Assembly: GCA_946221495.1 (NCBI GenBank)
Contig: CAMIFA010000061.1
Span: 1 to 25,766 of the forward strand
Length of the DNA: 25,766 nt
Reading direction: 5' to 3'
Source of the DNA: an uncultured cyanobacterium
Lineage (GTDB): Bacteria; Cyanobacteriota; Cyanobacteriia; Cyanobacteriales; Chroococcidiopsidaceae
In this document: piece after piece, positions 23,285 through 25,766 of the stretch
Layout of the letters: every line of letters starts with the position of its first letter
Position numbering within the stretch: the stretch's first letter is position 1
The notes under the pieces: generated by a model
What the model was told of the DNA's origin: nothing
Database searches by the model: none
Seen by the model: the letters and a program-made list of their open reading frames with translations, nothing else
Made by a program: the position numbers and the translations under genes

Positions 23285-23491
23285 CTACTGCTGCTTGAGG
23301 GAAGCTAGTTCAGCCAGAAGATGGGCAATTTCGTTGTTTAGGTCGCCGTTTTGGGCATGGAGGACAAGGCATTCTGTTTGTAGGAAATCGCGCTCATCTT
23401 TTAGCTGCTTTATCTCAGCTTGGGCATCCTGAAGCGCTTGCAGTAGTTCAGTAAACTTCGCCTGAACTGCGGGATGTCTGCCCAGATAATT
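23285..23491 (-). pseudogene. Truncated coiled-coil gene remnant
   Basis: A minus-strand frame of 68 codons ends at TAG 23285 and is closed upstream by TAA 23492-23494, with no ATG, GTG or TTG at its head. The peptide (YLGRHPAVQAKFTELLQAL, then AEIKQLKDERDFLQTE, ending LLAELASLKQQ) is a regular heptad-pattern coiled coil with codon use typical of real genes. It looks like the 3' end of a longer gene whose 5' part was lost. I do not recognise the parent family. Internal initiation at CTG cannot be excluded. Confidence 0.45.
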
Positions 23492-23567
23492 TTAGCATTT
23501 GTTTGATTTTAACTATAACTGTTGGTAAACTTTTTAACAGCTTAATGCTGCCGAAGTTGCTGATTCA

Positions 23568-24083
23568 CTACCATCTGCCATGATCACGTTGTAGGTCGTA
23601 AATTACTTTCTCAACACACCAATTAGTTGACCTATTGGGATTTTTCATCTTGACGTGAGAGAGCAGTCGGGAAGCTGCACCGCGATCATTGTGCAAAAGT
23701 CTCAGGAGTTTGTTTTGAAGTTTGCGGCTAGCCTGCTCAAGCCGGATGTTACTTTCTTGGCTTTTAGAACTGTGTCTTGAACTGGAGCGAGGGGCTGTTG
23801 AACTTGGCTTTGAGGAATTTTTACCCTTCATTAAACTCAAAATGCCTACAACAGTGGCTGCACTTAGTATGGCGGCAGCACTATTAGTCTGGTTAGATTC
23901 TGATGCGTCAAACTGGCTTTGGGTGTTAAGCGATTGCTCAACCGCAACTGTGTTGATTGAGGATTGCGGCGTATTAACTGATGGGTTTGCACCGCTACTT
24001 TGAGACAAGGCAAGTATGAAAGATGATATAGCTAAAGCAATGAATGGCTTAGTAGGGGGTGCTGAGTTTCGTAGTCGCATCAT
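23568..24083 (-). CDS. Hypothetical exported or membrane-anchored protein with a conserved basic C-terminus
   Basis: A 171-residue protein. A hydrophobic segment near the N-terminus (FIALAISSFILALSQSSG) is probably a signal peptide, and a second (about 67-86, SAAAILSAATVVGILSLM) a membrane helix. A Ser/Lys-rich linker (KNSSKPSSTAPRSSSRHSSK) leads to a basic helical end (about 113-171) with LEQASRKLQNKLLRLLHNDR, AASRLLSHVKMKNPNRS and NWCVEKVIYDLQRDHGR. That end looks like a conserved module which I believe recurs in cyanobacterial hypothetical proteins. Its function is unknown; the charge suggests nucleic-acid binding or interaction with a partner at the membrane. Confidence 0.65.
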   Translation of the reverse strand: MMRLRNSAPPTKPFIALAISSFILALSQSSGANPSVNTPQSSINTVAVEQSLNTQSQFDASESNQTNSAAAILSAATVVGILSLMKGKNSSKPSSTAPRSSSRHSSKSQESNIRLEQASRKLQNKLLRLLHNDRGAASRLLSHVKMKNPNRSTNWCVEKVIYDLQRDHGRW

Positions 24084-24142
24084 TAGTGAAAAATTAAGGA
24101 ATGTCTTACGTCTGTTAATGAGGAGTGATACATCTTAGGGGT

Positions 24143-24616
24143 TCATCTAAGAGAGTCAGCATTCAGTTTGACAGTGGAAGCATCCGTTGCCACAACCTCA
24201 CCATTCATGCAAAGTACAAAACTGGTGTTTCTAGAAGGTGATGTCACATCAACCAGTGAATTAAAGGAATCCCTCAAACTGCTATGGTTGTCATTTAGTT
24301 GATTTCTTTGGAACACCAAACTGTTAAAGCCATCTACCAAAAGGTTATATCTATCAACACTTTCACTGCTACTAAAATTATCCTCTCTGTCCATCAGGCT
24401 TCTTAGTTCCTTTAGCTGTTTATCTATCGTCACCATTTCAGACTTAACAGCATTCATAGCTTGCAACACCTCTACGAGATGTTTCTCTGGATTCGTTACA
24501 GCGTATCTAGCACAAGATAAAGGCTCTGCCTTTACTGGCTGACAAACACTCAAGCTAATCGCCAAGAAATTTATAAATGATAAAGCAGAAGCTAAAGATT
24601 TAATCGAGTATTTCAT
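24143..24616 (-). CDS. Hypothetical exported coiled-coil protein
   Basis: A 157-residue protein with a clear signal peptide (IKSLASALSFINFLAISLSV, probable cleavage after PVKA at about 30). The mature part has a long helical heptad region (about 45-120, VEVLQAMNAVKSEMVTIDKQ, LVFQRNQLNDNHSSL) and one Cys near each end (about C35 and C137), which could form a disulfide. It is probably periplasmic. I do not recognise the family. It precedes the 23568-24083 gene in the same direction by 60 bases, so the two are likely cotranscribed. The A+T-rich segment before its ATG at 24616 may hold the promoter. Confidence 0.65.
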   Translation of the reverse strand: MKYSIKSLASALSFINFLAISLSVCQPVKAEPLSCARYAVTNPEKHLVEVLQAMNAVKSEMVTIDKQLKELRSLMDREDNFSSSESVDRYNLLVDGFNSLVFQRNQLNDNHSSLRDSFNSLVDVTSPSRNTSFVLCMNGEVVATDASTVKLNADSLR

Positions 24617-25437
24617 AACAAAAACTCTAAAAATTATTGATGGTAGTATTTAATAGAAATACTAGTGAGGTTAGTGCTTTTTCCATACTGGCTTATGCAA
24701 GTGCAAATGGAGTTTAGAAGTGATGAAGAACTGTATGAAGAGTTGGCAAACACTTACTTATTTCAGCTAGTCGCTTGTATAATATTTTGCTAGTAAAATC
24801 CCTGATTGTTCGCCCTACTGCCAGCGAAAGTTCACAAGCGGGATGCCAGCCAGCCGAGATCGCATCCTGGTAGTCTGGATCATGTATTGGGAAGCTGACC
24901 GTCAGTACCGAAACGCTGCGCTCGCTTTACTTGGGGAGGATGTAGTAGGGTAAGGCTACAGATGGAACTAACCTGCATCTTTGAATTCGGCAGGGTATCG
25001 CTTTCCTCCAGGTGGGTCTAAAAGTAGCGAAGATAATAAATGTCGCTACCCAGTAAGCATTCCTATTTACAGATTAATTTTCGGGCTGTCGGCAACAACT
25101 GGCTAGCGGGGTGTCCAAGAGGGGCTGGCAAAGACACGCCCCTCGCGCTGCTCATTTCACCCTGTGAGCCAAAGAAAAGCAGAGACGAGGCTGAGTTTGT
25201 AGCAAAAGAATTGTTGACTTTTACCTTGGATGGAATCATAAGGGAAAAGTCAAGTACATTTGATGCAAAGAGTGTTGGTAAAGAGCGATCGCTCTTGAAA
25301 CCAAACAGAGCGCTCACCTTTAAAGCTACTCAAACCAATGTTCCATCCAACGGTGAACCTACTAAATGTAATTCCTGGAATACACAGGCAATTAGGATTT
25401 TGCCTAGCCAATACAGAAAAGTACCAAATTGCAGTGC
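24617..25437. other. Long stretch without a convincing gene
   Basis: About 820 bases. From about 24790 the base composition becomes more G+C-rich than the flanks, but frames on both strands look non-coding or decayed. A 165-codon plus-strand frame (25040-25534) runs antisense into the Uma2 gene and has no recognisable motif. AAGAGCGATCGCTCTT at 25281-25296 is a 16-bp palindrome built on HIP1. Confidence 0.4.
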
Positions 25438-25766
25438 CTACTGCGCTGCTGAAAAAAGCTGGTTAGCTGTGAGTCTTAAGTCAGGAAAAACTGAGGAGAC
25501 GAGTTGGTCATTACTGCGGAACAATTGTTTTTGATATTCATCCTCAACCAGAGTGCAAATTGTAAGAGTTGGCTGTTTAGGTTTGCCGATATATTCTCTG
25601 CCACCAATGCCAAGGTAGTCCACAATCCAATACTCAGGTACACCTAATACTGCGTAGTCCTCGACCTTCCGGGCGTAGTCATTCTGCCAGTTTGTGCTGA
25701 CGACTTCAACAACTAGGGGGGAAATCAGCGAGACTGTCATTTGCCGCCACTTGATGCCTGAAAGGT
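25438..25766 (-). CDS. Uma2-family restriction-endonuclease-fold protein, 5' part outside the window
   Basis: The C-terminal part of a Uma2 (DUF820) protein. It contains PLVVEVVSTNWQNDYARKVE (the E-V-V-S active-site strand), then DYAVLGVPEYWIVDYL with the second acidic-x-acidic strand, then the usual tail QLFRSNDQLVSSVFPDLRLT. Uma2 proteins have a PD-(D/E)xK nuclease fold and are abundant in cyanobacteria, where their role is unclear. Full members are about 180-200 residues. The frame is open to the window edge before an internal ATG at 25740 (SGIKWRQ precedes it), so the gene very probably starts beyond 25766 and this ATG is not the true start. Confidence 0.88.
   Translation of the reverse strand, partial: LSGIKWRQMTVSLISPLVVEVVSTNWQNDYARKVEDYAVLGVPEYWIVDYLGIGGREYIGKPKQPTLTICTLVEDEYQKQLFRSNDQLVSSVFPDLRLTANQLFSAAQ

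Noticed and set aside
25040..25534. Plus-strand frame of 164 codons
   Set aside because: It runs antisense into the well-supported Uma2 gene and shows no domain or coherent hydrophobic pattern.
1..25766. CRISPR arrays, tRNA and rRNA genes
   Set aside because: No regularly spaced repeats and no cloverleaf or rRNA-like sequence was noticed on either strand; a tRNAscan run would be decisive.

Overview
The window looks like cyanobacterial DNA. I counted ten copies of the HIP1 octamer GCGATCGC (e.g. 708, 930, 9939, 10380, 10998, 13091, 17254, 20402, 20796, 25285), where under one is expected by chance. The gene content agrees: a group-2 RpoD-type sigma factor, a Uma2-family nuclease, DUF3368 and DUF1345 proteins, and many TTG/GTG starts with weak ribosome binding sites. 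I cannot name the species or say whether this is chromosome or a large plasmid.

Left part (1-12.3 kb) has a stress and envelope character. A group-2 sigma factor is followed by a small PepSY-type membrane protein, a PAP2 lipid phosphatase, a DUF1345 membrane protein, a two-domain VOC protein and a hypothetical membrane protein. Two divergent secreted proteins (6104-6889 and 7191-7802) come next; they share a promoter layout in mirror image and similar signal-peptide regions. Then come a small membrane protein, an exported calcineurin-like/purple-acid-phosphatase-like phosphatase and a DUF2127 membrane protein. An OmpR-type response regulator and histidine kinase pair lies on the minus strand, preceded by a frameshifted relative of the PepSY-type membrane protein.

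Right part (12.4-25.8 kb) is accessory. It holds a tyrosine recombinase lying directly against the frameshifted tail of a second recombinase, a C7/G7 inverted repeat, and a ribbon-helix-helix/coiled-coil protein typical of mobile DNA. The centrepiece is a two-gene defence-like operon: a PD-(D/E)xK nuclease-STAND NTPase (14923-17298), then a 924-residue helical protein (17298-20072) joined to it by a TAATG stop/start. Together they resemble one Avs-like antiviral STAND protein split into an effector/NTPase subunit and a sensor-like subunit. Downstream are a DUF3368 PIN-like protein lacking its first acidic residue, a ParA/ribbon-helix-helix partition pair, an A+T-rich region with repeated GTACGC motifs, and a YhcG/DUF1016 nuclease. 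The window ends with two exported hypothetical proteins and the 3' part of a Uma2 gene.

The partition genes, recombinases, nucleases and defence genes together suggest a plasmid-derived or integrative defence island beside, or carried with, an envelope/signalling region. All functional calls come from reading motifs by eye; no database search was made.
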